Shown piece by piece: positions 18,376 to 27,510 of a DNA stretch of 64,000 bases. The stretch spans positions 7,130,001 through 7,194,000 of the forward strand of contig CAVTWI010000002.1 of assembly GCA_963738345.1 (NCBI GenBank), given 5' to 3'. The DNA comes from Bog-159 sp963738345. GTDB lineage: Bacteria; Acidobacteriota; Terriglobia; Bryobacterales; Bryobacteraceae. Every line of letters begins with the position of its first letter. Position 1 is the stretch's first letter. The translations under genes were made by a program, and so were the position numbers. Under the pieces are notes generated by a model. The model was not told the origin of the DNA. It ran no database searches and saw nothing but the letters and a program-made list of their open reading frames with translations.

Positions 18376-19820
18376 GTCGCCACCCGCGCGGGTGGCGTGG
18401 ATTGAAACAAATCAAGGGCGCCCACAAGCGCCAGCAGCTCCAGTCGCCACCCGCGCGGGTGGCGTGGATTGAAACATTTTCGCCGGCCTGAAGCACAACG
18501 CCGCGGCGTGTCGCCACCCGCGCGGGTGGCGTGGATTGAAACTTGCGGATATCCGTGCGCCGATCCGTAGTCGAGGTCGCCACCCGCGCGGGTGGCGTGG
18601 ATTGAAACTGCCCTAACGCCTTGGCATCGCGTAGAGCAATTGTCGCCACCCGCGCGGGTGGCGTGGATTGAAACAGGTATCGCCATTCTCAGCCTTTCCC
18701 CTTGTAGTGTCGCCACCCGCGCGGGTGGCGTGGATTGAAACACTCTCCGAAAGATCAACGTCAAGCGCCGTCTTGGTCGCCACCCGCGCGGGTGGCGTGG
18801 ATTGAAACGGCAAACCGAAGACCGCCAAACCCGGCGCCCTTGGTCGCCACCCGCGCGGGTGGCGTGGATTGAAACCTGTATGAACTCCCAAGCAGGCTGA
18901 CCGCGCAAGGTCGCCACCCGCGCGGGTGGCGTGGATTGAAACCTCGGGACAAACTGATTCCACCTCAGCCTTGCAAGTCGCCACCCGCGCGGGTGGCGTG
19001 GATTGAAACATTCTACGTGGGCGGTTTGGTTGGTTTTGGTTGTGTCGCCACCCGCGCGGGTGGCGTGGATTGAAACCCCGGCATCACGAAAAACGAAGTC
19101 CGCTGCTGGGGTCGCCACCCGCGCGGGTGGCGTGGATTGAAACTCCCCGTCCCTGTCGGCCTGGACACGGATGGAAAGTCGCCACCCGCGCGGGTGGCGT
19201 GGATTGAAACAGGCTCTTGATGTTGCGGATCGAGTCCATCGCGATGTCGCCACCCGCGCGGGTGGCGTGGATTGAAACTAAATATGAAGTTACGGCGATG
19301 CGCGATAGATCGGGTCGCCACCCGCGCGGGTGGCGTGGATTGAAACAGCGCCGACCGTCGCGCCAACTACCGCCTCCACCTGTCGCCACCCGCGCGGGTG
19401 GCGTGGATTGAAACGGAGTCGCACGGCGAGTTCCGGATCTGGCTCGGTGTCGCCACCCGCGCGGGTGGCGTGGATTGAAACGTGCTCTCCGTCCATCGCG
19501 CGTACCACCACGAAGGATGTCGCCACCCGCGCGGGTGGCGTGGATTGAAACATTGCGGCATTGGTGCGGCGGGCAGGTATAAAACCGTCGCCACCCGCGC
19601 GGGTGGGTGGATTGAAACAAAAGGATCAACTTTATGTCTACACCCTCTCTACCGTCGCCACCCGCGCGGGTGGCGTGGATTGAAACCAAGCCCAACTCTC
19701 GCACAGACGAACGCTGGCAGCGTCGCCACCCACGCGGGTGGCGTGGATTGAAACAGATCGATGCCGCGCGCGACGTAGTTAGCGACCGTCGCCACCCGCG
19801 TTGGTGGCGTGGATTGAAAC
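18376..19820 (+). CRISPR. Type I-C CRISPR array, 22 repeats / 21 spacers
   Basis: 33-bp repeats that begin GTCGCCACCC, contain the perfect palindrome CCACCCGCGCGGGTGG and end GTGGATTGAAAC, the usual I-C pattern. Repeat starts: 18376, 18443, 18510, 18576, 18642, 18709, 18776, 18843, 18910, 18977, 19044, 19111, 19178, 19246, 19314, 19382, 19449, 19519, 19587, 19654, 19722, 19788. Spacers are 33-37 nt, mostly 34 near the leader and 33-37 in the distal half. Repeat 19 lacks one base (32 bp), repeat 21 has one substitution and repeat 22 two (core CGCG to CGTT). Decay at this end marks it as the old, leader-distal end. Confidence 0.98.
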
Positions 19821-19955
19821 ACCTATTGGGTTGGGAGAGGGCCGAGCAAATGGTGTGCGGACTGGGAGGCCTGCGAGGCCGGGTGCGGCGCTCAACCCCA
19901 ACCCCTCGAGTCCATGCATCCTTGCATAGGCTGAAGTACACTGGAGAAAACCGCC

Positions 19956-20210
19956 ATGACAGACGAAGAACTAAAACAGCAATTCCGGGCCCTCTCCAGC
20001 CTCGTGGAACACGTCAAAGAATCCCTGGAGCGCGAGGTACAGGATGTTGGCGATCGGGTAGACCGGATGAGCGCGCGCCTCGACAAGATCGCCGCCGGAT
20101 CGCACTACGTTACCCGCCTTGCGGAGTGGTCCGAGAAACAGGATCGGTTCCAGGAAGATATCCTTCGCCGCGTCGCAGCCCTAGAAGCCCGCCTGGACCA
20201 GAGACAATAA
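19956..20210 (+). CDS. Small coiled-coil protein between the array and relic repeats
   Basis: 84 aa, ATG 19956 with RBS GGAGAAAA. The whole sequence is amphipathic helix: LKQQFRALSSLVEHVKESLE, DVGDRVDRMSARLDKIA, QDRFQEDILRRVAALEARLDQ. Heptad-like spacing of Leu/Val/Met points to a coiled coil. Similar small coiled-coil ORFs are frequent in Solibacter-type genomes (from memory, not searched). No domain of known function and no membrane segment. It is not a known cas gene; it sits 135 bp after the last repeat on the same strand. Confidence 0.6.
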   Translation: MTDEELKQQFRALSSLVEHVKESLEREVQDVGDRVDRMSARLDKIAAGSHYVTRLAEWSEKQDRFQEDILRRVAALEARLDQRQ

Positions 20211-20308
20211 CAGAGCCAAGGAACTTCCCACCCGCCAAAATCGCCCGGACAGAATAGCCAAGCGACCCCATAAGGTGCGCGCTGAAGTGCCCGGCATCGG
20301 CACCGCCC

Positions 20309-20340
20309 GTCGTCACCCGCGCGGGTCGCGTGGGCGAAAC
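20309..20340 (+). repeat. Degenerate CRISPR repeat (relic)
   Basis: 32 bp related to the array repeat: GTCGTCACCCGCGCGGGT at its start and GCGAAAC at its end, with several substitutions and one missing base. It lies 488 bp beyond the last array repeat and has no partner within spacer distance. Confidence 0.7.
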
Positions 20341-20473
20341 AGTGCTAGCGCGGTAAGAGTGGGATGCTGCGGCCGCTCCTGCCGTGCGGTCCTTGTGGGC
20401 TCCCTGGCTACTTCGGTTCGGGCATGGGCCTATGCCGTTTTGGGGGTGTGCCGTTGCGGCCGGTGCGGGCGGG

Positions 20474-20605
20474 TTAGCTGGCTTGGTCCAAGCGGCGCTC
20501 GTGGGCTTCGACGGTTCGGGCTAGGCTGGCGACGGCTTGCATCATTTGCCGGCGCGGATTTCGTTCTGTTCGGCGAGGATGGCGAGGGCGCGTATTTTGG
20601 CGGCA
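20474..20605 (-). pseudogene. Remnant of a small coiled-coil gene, frame-broken
   Basis: On the minus strand two adjoining frames give AKIRALAILAEQNEIRAGK then stop, and MMQAVASLARTVEAHERRLD to the TAA at 20474-20476. Together they read like one helical coiled-coil segment broken by a one-base shift around 20540. The composition resembles the neighbouring 84-aa coiled-coil protein. No intact start. Confidence 0.45.
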
Positions 20606-20609
20606 GGCG

Positions 20610-20702
20610 GTCGCCGCCCGTGGGTGGCGTGAAATTGAAACAGCGGCGCGGATTTCGGTTGCCGTTGCGCGGGCCACCCGCGCGGGTGGCGTGGATTGAA
20701 AC
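20610..20702 (+). CRISPR. Relic mini-array: two decayed repeats
   Basis: A degenerate repeat at 20610-20641 (GTCGCCGCCCGTGGGTGGCG... ending AATTGAAAC) and a nearly intact one at 20670-20702 (the palindrome CCACCCGCGCGGGTGG and ATTGAAAC are perfect; the first three bases differ) flank a 28-bp spacer-like sequence. Orientation matches the main array, so this is probably its former distal part, separated by insertion or deletion. Confidence 0.75.
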
Positions 20703-20765
20703 ACCTCGCAGTGATTCTTGACGTCCTAACACTAGGGCGAGACCCGGACGTCGGTGTTTCGCCTT

Positions 20766-20918
20766 TCAGTCCTCCTTGCGGGTAAAGCTGGTGAGTTCGG
20801 CGGTGCGCACGCCGTAGACTTTTAGAATCTGGCGGGCGATTTCGCGGCCCAGGCGTTCGGGCTGATCTTCGGGGTCGTGTTCGATCACTACTTTGAAAAA
20901 GAGGTTGGTTCGATCCAT
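20766..20918 (-). CDS. 50-aa conserved-looking small protein
   Basis: ATG at 20918 with AGGGAGAG as RBS, stop TGA at 20766-20768. The protein starts MDRTNLFFKVVIEHDPEDQP, continues with an amphipathic helix RLGREIARQILKVYGVR and ends TAELTSFTRKED. It is soluble, acidic/basic balanced and reads as genuine protein. A fragment of the same gene, covering its last ~20 codons and the bases after the stop, occurs at 47985-48063. It is divergent from the operon starting at 20945, with only 26 bp between start codons. Function unknown. Confidence 0.65.
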   Translation of the reverse strand: MDRTNLFFKVVIEHDPEDQPERLGREIARQILKVYGVRTAELTSFTRKED

Positions 20919-20944
20919 AAGTTCTCTCCCTTTATACTAAGGGA

Positions 20945-21583
20945 ATGGCTTGCGCAATATGCCGTATCCGGAAACCGCGCCGGTTTTGTCCTGGCGTGAA
21001 TGCTGAGATTTGTACGCTGTGCTGTGGCACGGAGCGCGAGGTGACGGTGGCTTGTCCGCTCGACTGTCCTTACTTGCAGGAGGCGCGCAAGCACGAGCCC
21101 AGCGGACTGGCGGAGGGTGCGGAGATGCCCAATCGCGACATCCGCATCACGGAGGAGTTTTTGGAGGCGCACCAACCGCTGCTGTTGTGGGCGTCGAAGA
21201 GCCTGGCGTTCGCGGCGTTCGAGACGCCGGGGGCCGTAGATAACGACGTGCGCGCGGCGCTTGAAGCGCTGATCCGCACGCAGCGGACGCTGCAGAGCGG
21301 GGTGGTGTACGAATCGCGTCCGGACAATATGCTGGCTGATCGGATCTTTAGCGGCACGCTCGAGGGCCTCGACGAACACCGCAAGCGCGAGACAGAGAAA
21401 CTGGGGATGTCCAAGACGCGGGATGTGGACGTCCTGGGCATGCTGGTTTTTCTGCAACGCCTGGAAGTGGACCGCAATAACGGGCGGCCGAAGGGACGGG
21501 CGTTTATGGACTATCTGCGTAGGATGCTCGAGGTGGAAGACATCCACGTACCGGCGCCGAGTTCGCCGTCGCTGATCCTGTGA
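20945..21583 (+). CDS. Cys-rich (zinc-binding-like) protein of unknown function
   Basis: 212 aa. The N-terminus has cysteines arranged as putative zinc ligands: ACAICRIRKPRRFCPG, EICTLCCGTERE, ACPLDCPYLQ (CxxC plus CC and CxxxC within the first 45 residues). The remaining ~150 residues are helical and unrecognised (RITEEFLEAHQPLLLWASKSL..., DVDVLGMLVFLQRLEVDRNNGRP). First gene of a coupled operon: its TGA overlaps the ATG of the MscS gene. The 26-bp divergent gap contains a TATACT-like element read towards this gene. Confidence 0.7.
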   Translation: MACAICRIRKPRRFCPGVNAEICTLCCGTEREVTVACPLDCPYLQEARKHEPSGLAEGAEMPNRDIRITEEFLEAHQPLLLWASKSLAFAAFETPGAVDNDVRAALEALIRTQRTLQSGVVYESRPDNMLADRIFSGTLEGLDEHRKRETEKLGMSKTRDVDVLGMLVFLQRLEVDRNNGRPKGRAFMDYLRRMLEVEDIHVPAPSSPSLIL

Positions 21584-23334
21584 TGAAGAGGCGGCTGGAC
21601 GGCCTGGCGGGGATCGCGCTGGCGGTACTGCTGGGCGGATGCATCGCAGGCTGGCTGTACACGCGCGACACGGGGTTAGTGCGCACGGCAAAGAAGCCCG
21701 TGGCGGCGGCCCGGATCACCAAAATAGACGAGAAACCGCTGGAGACGGCGCGGCAAGTGGCGGCGCTGGCCGATACACAGGCGGAGCACGAACTGGCCAC
21801 GGAAGCGGCGCGGTTGGCGGGGCAGGAGGTCGACCAGGATTTCGCCACGGCGATCCGGGAGGCGGCCAGCGCTCCGCCGCCGGCGAACCCGGCGCTACGA
21901 GATTTGGCGGCGGACATCGCGAATTTGAAGGCGCGGGTGGCGGCGGGACAGCAACGCGTGGCGCAACTGACCAAGGAAGCGGCGGCGTCGAACGGTGGGC
22001 AGGCCGGGAGCCGGCTGGACGTAGCCAGCGCGCAACTGGCGCTCGACCAGGACGAGTTGGCCGATAAGCAGCAGGATCTGGCGCGGGCGGGCGGCGACGA
22101 GAGCGACAATCTGCAGCGGGCGCAGCAGGAACACCAGGCGATCCGGCAGGCGCCGCTGCCGCTGGGGAAGTTGGCTGGGGGGGGGCCTGCAGGGACTCTG
22201 CGCGAACAAATCGGGGAGTGGCTTTCGCTGGGCGCGCGCGAGGATGAATTGCAGGCGGCGCGGCAGGACGCGGACAAGAAGGCTGCAGCGCTCGCGAAGA
22301 CGCACGAAGGGATTGAGGGCAAACTGGCTCCGGCGCCGGCCGCTCCGGCGGACGATAGCGGGGACGACGACGATACGGCCACGGTGGTGGCGCAGTTGCG
22401 GCTGTTGTCGGACCAGCGAAAGACGCTGGCGGATCTGGACAAGCGGACGCAACTTTGCCAGCAGTTGAGCGGCGTTTACCAAAGCTGGCTGAAACTGGCG
22501 GGCGAGCGGCGGCGGGCGGTGCTGCATCTGCTGCTGGGATCGCTGGGTGCGATTCTGACGGTGCTGCTGGTGGCGCTGGCGGTGAACCGGGGAATTGCGC
22601 GTATGCTGGCCGGTCAGACGGACCGGCGGCGCCTGCACCAGTCGCGGGTGATTGCGAGCATCGCGATACAAGTGGTAGCGGCGATGCTGATTTTGCTGGT
22701 GATTTTCGGGGCGCCCACGCAGATGCCCACGATAATCGGGCTGGCGACGGCGGGGCTGACGGTGGTGTTGAAAGACTTCATCGTGGCATTCTTTGGATGG
22801 TTCGTGCTGATGGGGCGCAACGGCATCGGGGTCGGCGATTGGGTGGAGATCAACGGCGTGGGGGGCGAGGTGATTGAGGTGGGGGTGCTGCGGACGGTGT
22901 TGCTCGAGATGGGCAATTGGACCAATACGGGGCATCCGACGGGGCGCCGCGTGGGGTTTATGAACGGGTTCGCGATTGAGGGACACTACTTCAATTTTTC
23001 GACGGCGGGGCAATGGTTGTGGGATGAATTACAGGTGACGCTGCCGCCGGGGGGGGATCCATACCGCATGGCGGAACAGATCCGGGAAGTGGTGGAGCAG
23101 GCGACGGAGGAAGACGCCAAGAAGGCGGAAGAGGACTGGCAGCGGGTGACGCACGATTACGGCACGCGGGCATTTTCGGCGCGGCCGGCGGCGGACCTGC
23201 GGCCGAGTCCGAACGGGCTGGTGGTGAACATGCGGTACATCACGCACGCGCCGCTGCGGTACGAAGTGAAATCGCGGCTGTTTAAGGCTATTGTGGATCT
23301 CATGCACAATGCGGGGAAGGCGACTACGGCATGA
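21583..23334 (+). CDS. MscS-family mechanosensitive channel with long N-terminal coiled coil
   Basis: 583 aa. An N-terminal hydrophobic segment (GIALAVLLGGCIAGWLY) is followed by a ~270-residue periplasmic-type helical region rich in Ala/Gln. Transmembrane segments follow around 305-330 (LHLLLGSLGAILTVLLVALAV) and 360-385. The MscS pore and beta domain: GLATAGLTVVLKDFIVAFFGW then GRNGIGVGDWVEINGVGGEVIEVGVLRT (about 400-450), and a C-terminal alpha/beta domain. Role: release of solutes under osmotic stress. ATG 21583 overlaps the previous stop; GTG 21580 is possible. A G9 run at 22177-22185 stays in frame. Confidence 0.88.
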   Translation: MKRRLDGLAGIALAVLLGGCIAGWLYTRDTGLVRTAKKPVAAARITKIDEKPLETARQVAALADTQAEHELATEAARLAGQEVDQDFATAIREAASAPPPANPALRDLAADIANLKARVAAGQQRVAQLTKEAAASNGGQAGSRLDVASAQLALDQDELADKQQDLARAGGDESDNLQRAQQEHQAIRQAPLPLGKLAGGGPAGTLREQIGEWLSLGAREDELQAARQDADKKAAALAKTHEGIEGKLAPAPAAPADDSGDDDDTATVVAQLRLLSDQRKTLADLDKRTQLCQQLSGVYQSWLKLAGERRRAVLHLLLGSLGAILTVLLVALAVNRGIARMLAGQTDRRRLHQSRVIASIAIQVVAAMLILLVIFGAPTQMPTIIGLATAGLTVVLKDFIVAFFGWFVLMGRNGIGVGDWVEINGVGGEVIEVGVLRTVLLEMGNWTNTGHPTGRRVGFMNGFAIEGHYFNFSTAGQWLWDELQVTLPPGGDPYRMAEQIREVVEQATEEDAKKAEEDWQRVTHDYGTRAFSARPAADLRPSPNGLVVNMRYITHAPLRYEVKSRLFKAIVDLMHNAGKATTA

Positions 23335-25145
23335 TCGGGCGGCTATGGGCGGGACTGGCGCTGCTGTGCGCGGCGGCGGGCGCACAGGACGATGCGCTGT
23401 TCAACAAGAGCGAGGCGATGATCCCGGCGCGGGACGGAGTGAAACTGCACACGGTGATCTTCGCGCCGCGGAATGCACATGAGAAACTGCCGCTGCTGCT
23501 GGAGCGCACGCCTTACGGAGCGATGCCGGACGAGCCGTCGCTGCGGGCGCGGTATGCGCACCTGATCGCGGACGGATATATTTTCGTGTTTCAGGATATC
23601 CGCGGGCGGTTCGGATCGGAAGGCCAGTTCGTGATGCAGCGGCAGGTGCGCGACCGGCGGGATCCAAATGCTATCGACGAGAGCACGGATACTTACGACA
23701 CGATCCAATGGCTGCTGGATAACGTGAAGGGGCACAACGGGCGGGCGGGCATGTTGGGCATTTCGTACGGCGGATGGCTGACTACCATGGCGCTTCTCGA
23801 TCCGCACCCGGCGTTGAAGGCGGCTTCGGAACAGGCATCGCCGGCGGATATGTTTCTGGGGGACGATTTTCACCACAACGGGGCGTTCCGGCTGAGCTAC
23901 GGCTTCGAGTATGCGGCACTGCTCGAGACGGCGAAAGAGAGCAATACGAATTTTGCATTCGATCGCGCGGACACGTATCAGTGGTATTTGAGCCTGGGTG
24001 CGCTGCCGAATGTGGATGAGAAATATTTCCACGGGAAGATACCGACGTGGAACGATTTCGTGGAGCATCCGAATTACGATCAGTTCTGGCAGCAGCAGGC
24101 ATTCGCGCCGCATGTTGGGGCACCCAAAGTTCCGAATTTGAACGTGGCGGGATGGTGGGATCAGGAAGATTTCTACGGGCCGGTAAAGATTTACGAACTG
24201 TTTGAGAAGAACGATCGGGAGCATTTGAATTATCTGGTGGCGGGCCCTTGGAACCATGGGGGGTGGGCGCGGCGGGATGGCAGCAAGCTGGGCGAGATAC
24301 CGTTCGACAGCAACACCAGTAAGTATTTCAGGACGCAGATCGAGGCGCCATGGTTTGCGTACTGGCTGAAGGATAAAGGCGCGCGCAATTTTCCGGAGGC
24401 GCTGGTTTACCAGACCGGCTCGAACCACTGGGAGAGCTACGATGCGTGGCCGCCCAGCACTTCGCGGGCGCGAAATCTGTATCTGCGGGCAGGCGGTGGG
24501 CTGTCGTTCGATCCGCCGGCGGATGAGAGCGAGGGAGCCTTCGACAGCTATGTGTCGGACCCGGCGCATCCGGTGCCTTACCGGCACCGGCCCATCAGCC
24601 CGACGTATCCGGGGGGGGGATGGCCGGCGTGGCGGGTGGAAGATCAGCGATTTGTGGACAACCGTCCCGACGTACTCACGTGGCAGACCGAACCCTTGCG
24701 CGAGGACGTGAAGATTGCGGGCGATATCGCGGCGGAGTTGTTCTGTTCGACGACAGGGACGGATAGCGATTGGGTGGCGAAGCTGATTGATGCATATCCG
24801 GAATTCAATCCGGACGACCGGGCGCTGGACGGCTACGAACTGATGATCGCGGACGAGATCCTGCGGGGCCGGTTTCGCGAGGGTTTCGAGCGGCCAAGGG
24901 CTATCGTGGCGGGCGAGGTTACGCCGTACCGCATCGATCTACACAGCAACGATCATGCTTTCTTGAGGGGGCATCGCATCATGGTACAGGTGCAGAGCAC
25001 ATGGTTCCCGCTTTACGACCGGAATCCGCAGACATTCGTCGAGAACATCTTCAAGGCGCATGCGACGGATTATCAGGCAGCTACGCAGAAAGTATTCCGG
25101 TCGAAGGCTTACCCATCGCACGTGGTGCTGCCTGTGGCGCCGTAA
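23331..25145 (+). CDS. CocE/NonD-family hydrolase, exported
   Basis: 604-aa alpha/beta hydrolase of the X-Pro dipeptidyl-peptidase / cocaine esterase class. Signal peptide IGRLWAGLALLCAAAGAQ. An N-terminal RDGVKLHTVIFAP strand, YIFVFQDIRGRFGSEGQF, the nucleophile elbow GISYGGWLT (Ser ~146), GWWDQEDFYGP (Asp region ~280) and GPWNHGGW (His ~305) are visible; a C-terminal jelly-roll X-Pro domain covers about 400-590. Likely hydrolyses amides or esters of small acyl compounds in the periplasm; substrate unknown. ATG 23331 overlaps the MscS stop by 4 bp. Confidence 0.9.
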   Translation: MIGRLWAGLALLCAAAGAQDDALFNKSEAMIPARDGVKLHTVIFAPRNAHEKLPLLLERTPYGAMPDEPSLRARYAHLIADGYIFVFQDIRGRFGSEGQFVMQRQVRDRRDPNAIDESTDTYDTIQWLLDNVKGHNGRAGMLGISYGGWLTTMALLDPHPALKAASEQASPADMFLGDDFHHNGAFRLSYGFEYAALLETAKESNTNFAFDRADTYQWYLSLGALPNVDEKYFHGKIPTWNDFVEHPNYDQFWQQQAFAPHVGAPKVPNLNVAGWWDQEDFYGPVKIYELFEKNDREHLNYLVAGPWNHGGWARRDGSKLGEIPFDSNTSKYFRTQIEAPWFAYWLKDKGARNFPEALVYQTGSNHWESYDAWPPSTSRARNLYLRAGGGLSFDPPADESEGAFDSYVSDPAHPVPYRHRPISPTYPGGGWPAWRVEDQRFVDNRPDVLTWQTEPLREDVKIAGDIAAELFCSTTGTDSDWVAKLIDAYPEFNPDDRALDGYELMIADEILRGRFREGFERPRAIVAGEVTPYRIDLHSNDHAFLRGHRIMVQVQSTWFPLYDRNPQTFVENIFKAHATDYQAATQKVFRSKAYPSHVVLPVAP

Positions 25146-25911
25146 TGCCGCGGTTGCGCGTTTTTCATTGGAACGAGGGCGAGGCGGCGGCTTTGCTGGC
25201 GCGATTGCGCGGGGCAGGTCATACGGTGGACTATGAGGCGGCATGGTCGCCGGAGATTTCCCGCGCAGTGAGCGCCGCACCGCCGGATGCTTTTGTGATC
25301 GACCTTTCGCGACTGCCTTCACACGGGCGCGAGGTGGCCACCTTTTTTCGCGGCCGGAAGGCGACGCGGCAGATCCCGATTGTTTTCGTGGGGGGGATCC
25401 GGCGAAAGTAGAGGCGGTGCGCAAGGTATTGCCGGATGCTTGTTACACGGGGCCGGGGCGGGCGCGATCGGCGGTGCGGTCGGCGCTGGCCCGGAAGGCG
25501 GCCGCGCCCGTAGTGCCTTCACAAATGATGGACCGTTACGCATTGCGGAGCGCGGCGCAGAAGCTGGGATTGCGGGACGGGTCGGTGGCTGTGGTGATCG
25601 ACGCGCCACGGGACTACGCGGGCGTGATCGGCGCGCTGCCTACGGGCGCGGTGATCGACGAGAGTCCGGGAGCGAGCGGCGATGTGACGCTGTGGTTTGT
25701 GGAAGACGCGGGCGCTTGCCAGGCGGCTTTACCTGTAATGCGAAGGATGGCGGGCCGCACGAAGATGTGGGTGCTGTGGCGGAAGGGATCCGAACTGACC
25801 CAGAAGTTCTTACGCGAGTCGGCTGCGCGAGTGGGGCTGGTGGATTATAAGATCTGCGCCGTGGATGCCACTTGGAGCGCGATGCTTTTCGCCAGGCGGA
25901 AGGGAGACTGA
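25145..25911 (+). CDS. Pseudo-receiver + DUF3052 protein, frameshifted
   Basis: Two frames make one ~255-aa product. Frame one from ATG 25145 (PRLRVFHWNEGEAAALLARL... DAFVIDLSRLPSHGREVATFF... QIPIVFVGG) looks like a response-regulator-like fold lacking a clear phospho-acceptor set. It breaks in the G7 run at 25390-25396; one extra G restores GGDPAKVEAVRKVLPDA and continues to 25911. The C-terminal half (KLGLRDGSVAVVIDAPRDYA..., MWVLWRKGSELTQKFLRESA, GLVDYKICAVDATWSAMLF) resembles DUF3052. Its ATG overlaps the hydrolase stop, and its stop overlaps the next start. Role unknown. Confidence 0.75.
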
Positions 25912-27457
25912 TGCCCGCACTTGCACCGTTCCTCACAGGGGCACAGAGGGACTTTCTCGGCGCGGTTTCGCGGCTTGCGTATGCGAACCCGTTCCTGCCG
26001 GAGTGGGTTGAATTCGAGCGGGCGGCATTGGGCGAAGCTTTCGTGGGGGGGGAGCCGGTATGGAGCCAGCACGTCCGCGATCCGGAAGAACCGCGGGCCA
26101 ACGTGGGGCGGGTAGGGGAACGGTTGGAGCCGCTGTCCGAGCAATTGCAACTCAAACTGCGCGAGGGGGTGGAGACGGCGGCGGCGGATCTGGTGCTGTA
26201 TGAAGACGCTGTGCTGCATTTGCTCTATCAACGTTACTACCGGCATTTCTTTGCGGCGGGTTTCGGTGAGGCGGCGGAGCAGAACGATCCTGCGCGGTGG
26301 CGTTTTTACAATAATTTCCTGGCGGACTGGCGGCACTTCTTCCACATCGACGGCGTGCATTTTCCGACGGGGCATGAGGCGCGGCATACGTTCGCGTGTT
26401 TCCGCCAGATCCAGTGCGCGTTCGAGCAGGTGTTTCGCGATGTGATCGGCAGTTCGATGGCGGCAGCGCGGCTGCGGGCGTCCATCTGGCAATCGATTTT
26501 CACGCACGATATCCGGCGGTACCGGCGGACGCTTTACGCGCGCATGGGCGAGTTTGCCACGCTGATCACGGGACCATCGGGCACGGGCAAGGAACTGGTG
26601 GCGCGGGCGATCGCGCAATCGCGGTATGTGCCGTTCGACGATCAGCGTCTGTCGTTCGCGGATGACCGCGGGTTTTTCCCCATCAACATTTCGGCGCTTT
26701 CGCCGACGCTGGTGGAGTCGGAATTATTCGGCCACCGGCGCGGAGCGTTTACGGGGGCGGTGGGGGATCGCAAGGGCTGGCTGGAAACGTGTCCGGAACT
26801 GGGCTCGGTATTTCTGGACGAACTGGGGATCTGGACCCGGCCATTCAGGTGAAGTTACTGCGGGTGATCGAGACGCGCACGTTTCATCCGGTGGGGGATA
26901 CGGCGGGGCGGCAGTTTCGCGGCAAGCTGATTACGGCGACGAATCGCGACCTGGCAGCGTTGATGGCGAAGGGGCGCTTCCGCGAGGATCTGTATTACCG
27001 GCTTTGTTCGGACCAGGTGGTGACGCCGGCGTTGGCGGAGCAACTGGCGGATTCGCCGGCGGTACTGCGGGAATTGGTGTTCTATATGGCGCGGCGGGTG
27101 GCGGGCGAAGAGGCCGAGACGCTGGCGGCGGAAGTGCTCGAGTGGGTGGCGGCGCATTTGCCGGCGGACTACGCGTGGCCGGGCAACTATCGCGAGTTGG
27201 AGCAGTGCGTGAAGAACGTGCTGATCCGGCGGAATTATCAGCCAGCGCAGGCGCGGGTGCGCAACGCTGTGGAACAGTTCGCGGTGGACGCGCGCGCGGG
27301 ACGGTTGTCGGCGGATGAGTTACTGACGCGCTATGTGACGATCGTGTATAGCCGCACGGGCAGCTACGAAGAGACGGCGCGGCGGTTAGGGCTGGATCGC
27401 AGGACGGTGAAGGCGAAGGTGGATCGCAACCTGTTGGCGCAGATTAGGGCGCAGTGA
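25911..27457 (+). CDS. Sigma-54-dependent activator, frameshifted
   Basis: AAA+ bacterial enhancer-binding protein that opens sigma-54 promoters. A ~200-aa N-terminal domain has no recognisable GAF, PAS or receiver motif (FLTGAQRDFLGAVSRLAYAN...). The core has Walker A GPSGTGKE (~220), the sigma-54 contact GAFTGA (~278), a Walker B-like VFLDELG (~303), and, in the second frame, LLRVIETRTFHPVGD and R-finger-type NRDLAALMAKGRFREDLYYRL. A Fis-type HTH ends it (SYEETARRLGLDRRTVKAKV). The break is at GGGG near 26825; one extra G joins LDELG to DLDPAIQVKLLR. Probably regulates its own operon or a distant regulon. Confidence 0.85.
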
Positions 27458-27510
27458 ACGGGTTACGACGCCAAAGCGTCAACTATCTCGACCGTTTGGC
27501 TAGAGCCCTA

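Noticed and set aside
18270..19941. Long minus-strand frames across the CRISPR array with repeats like VSIHATRAGGD and FNPRHPRGWR
   Set aside because: They are translations of the CRISPR repeat in three frames, a known annotation artefact; no RBS or domain.
21895..23013. Long antisense frame over the MscS gene
   Set aside because: Arg/Gln/His-rich composition with no domain; shadow of the GC-rich MscS coding strand.
23343..24587. 414-aa antisense frame over the CocE-like hydrolase
   Set aside because: No RBS, no recognisable domain, and the sense gene has all catalytic motifs.
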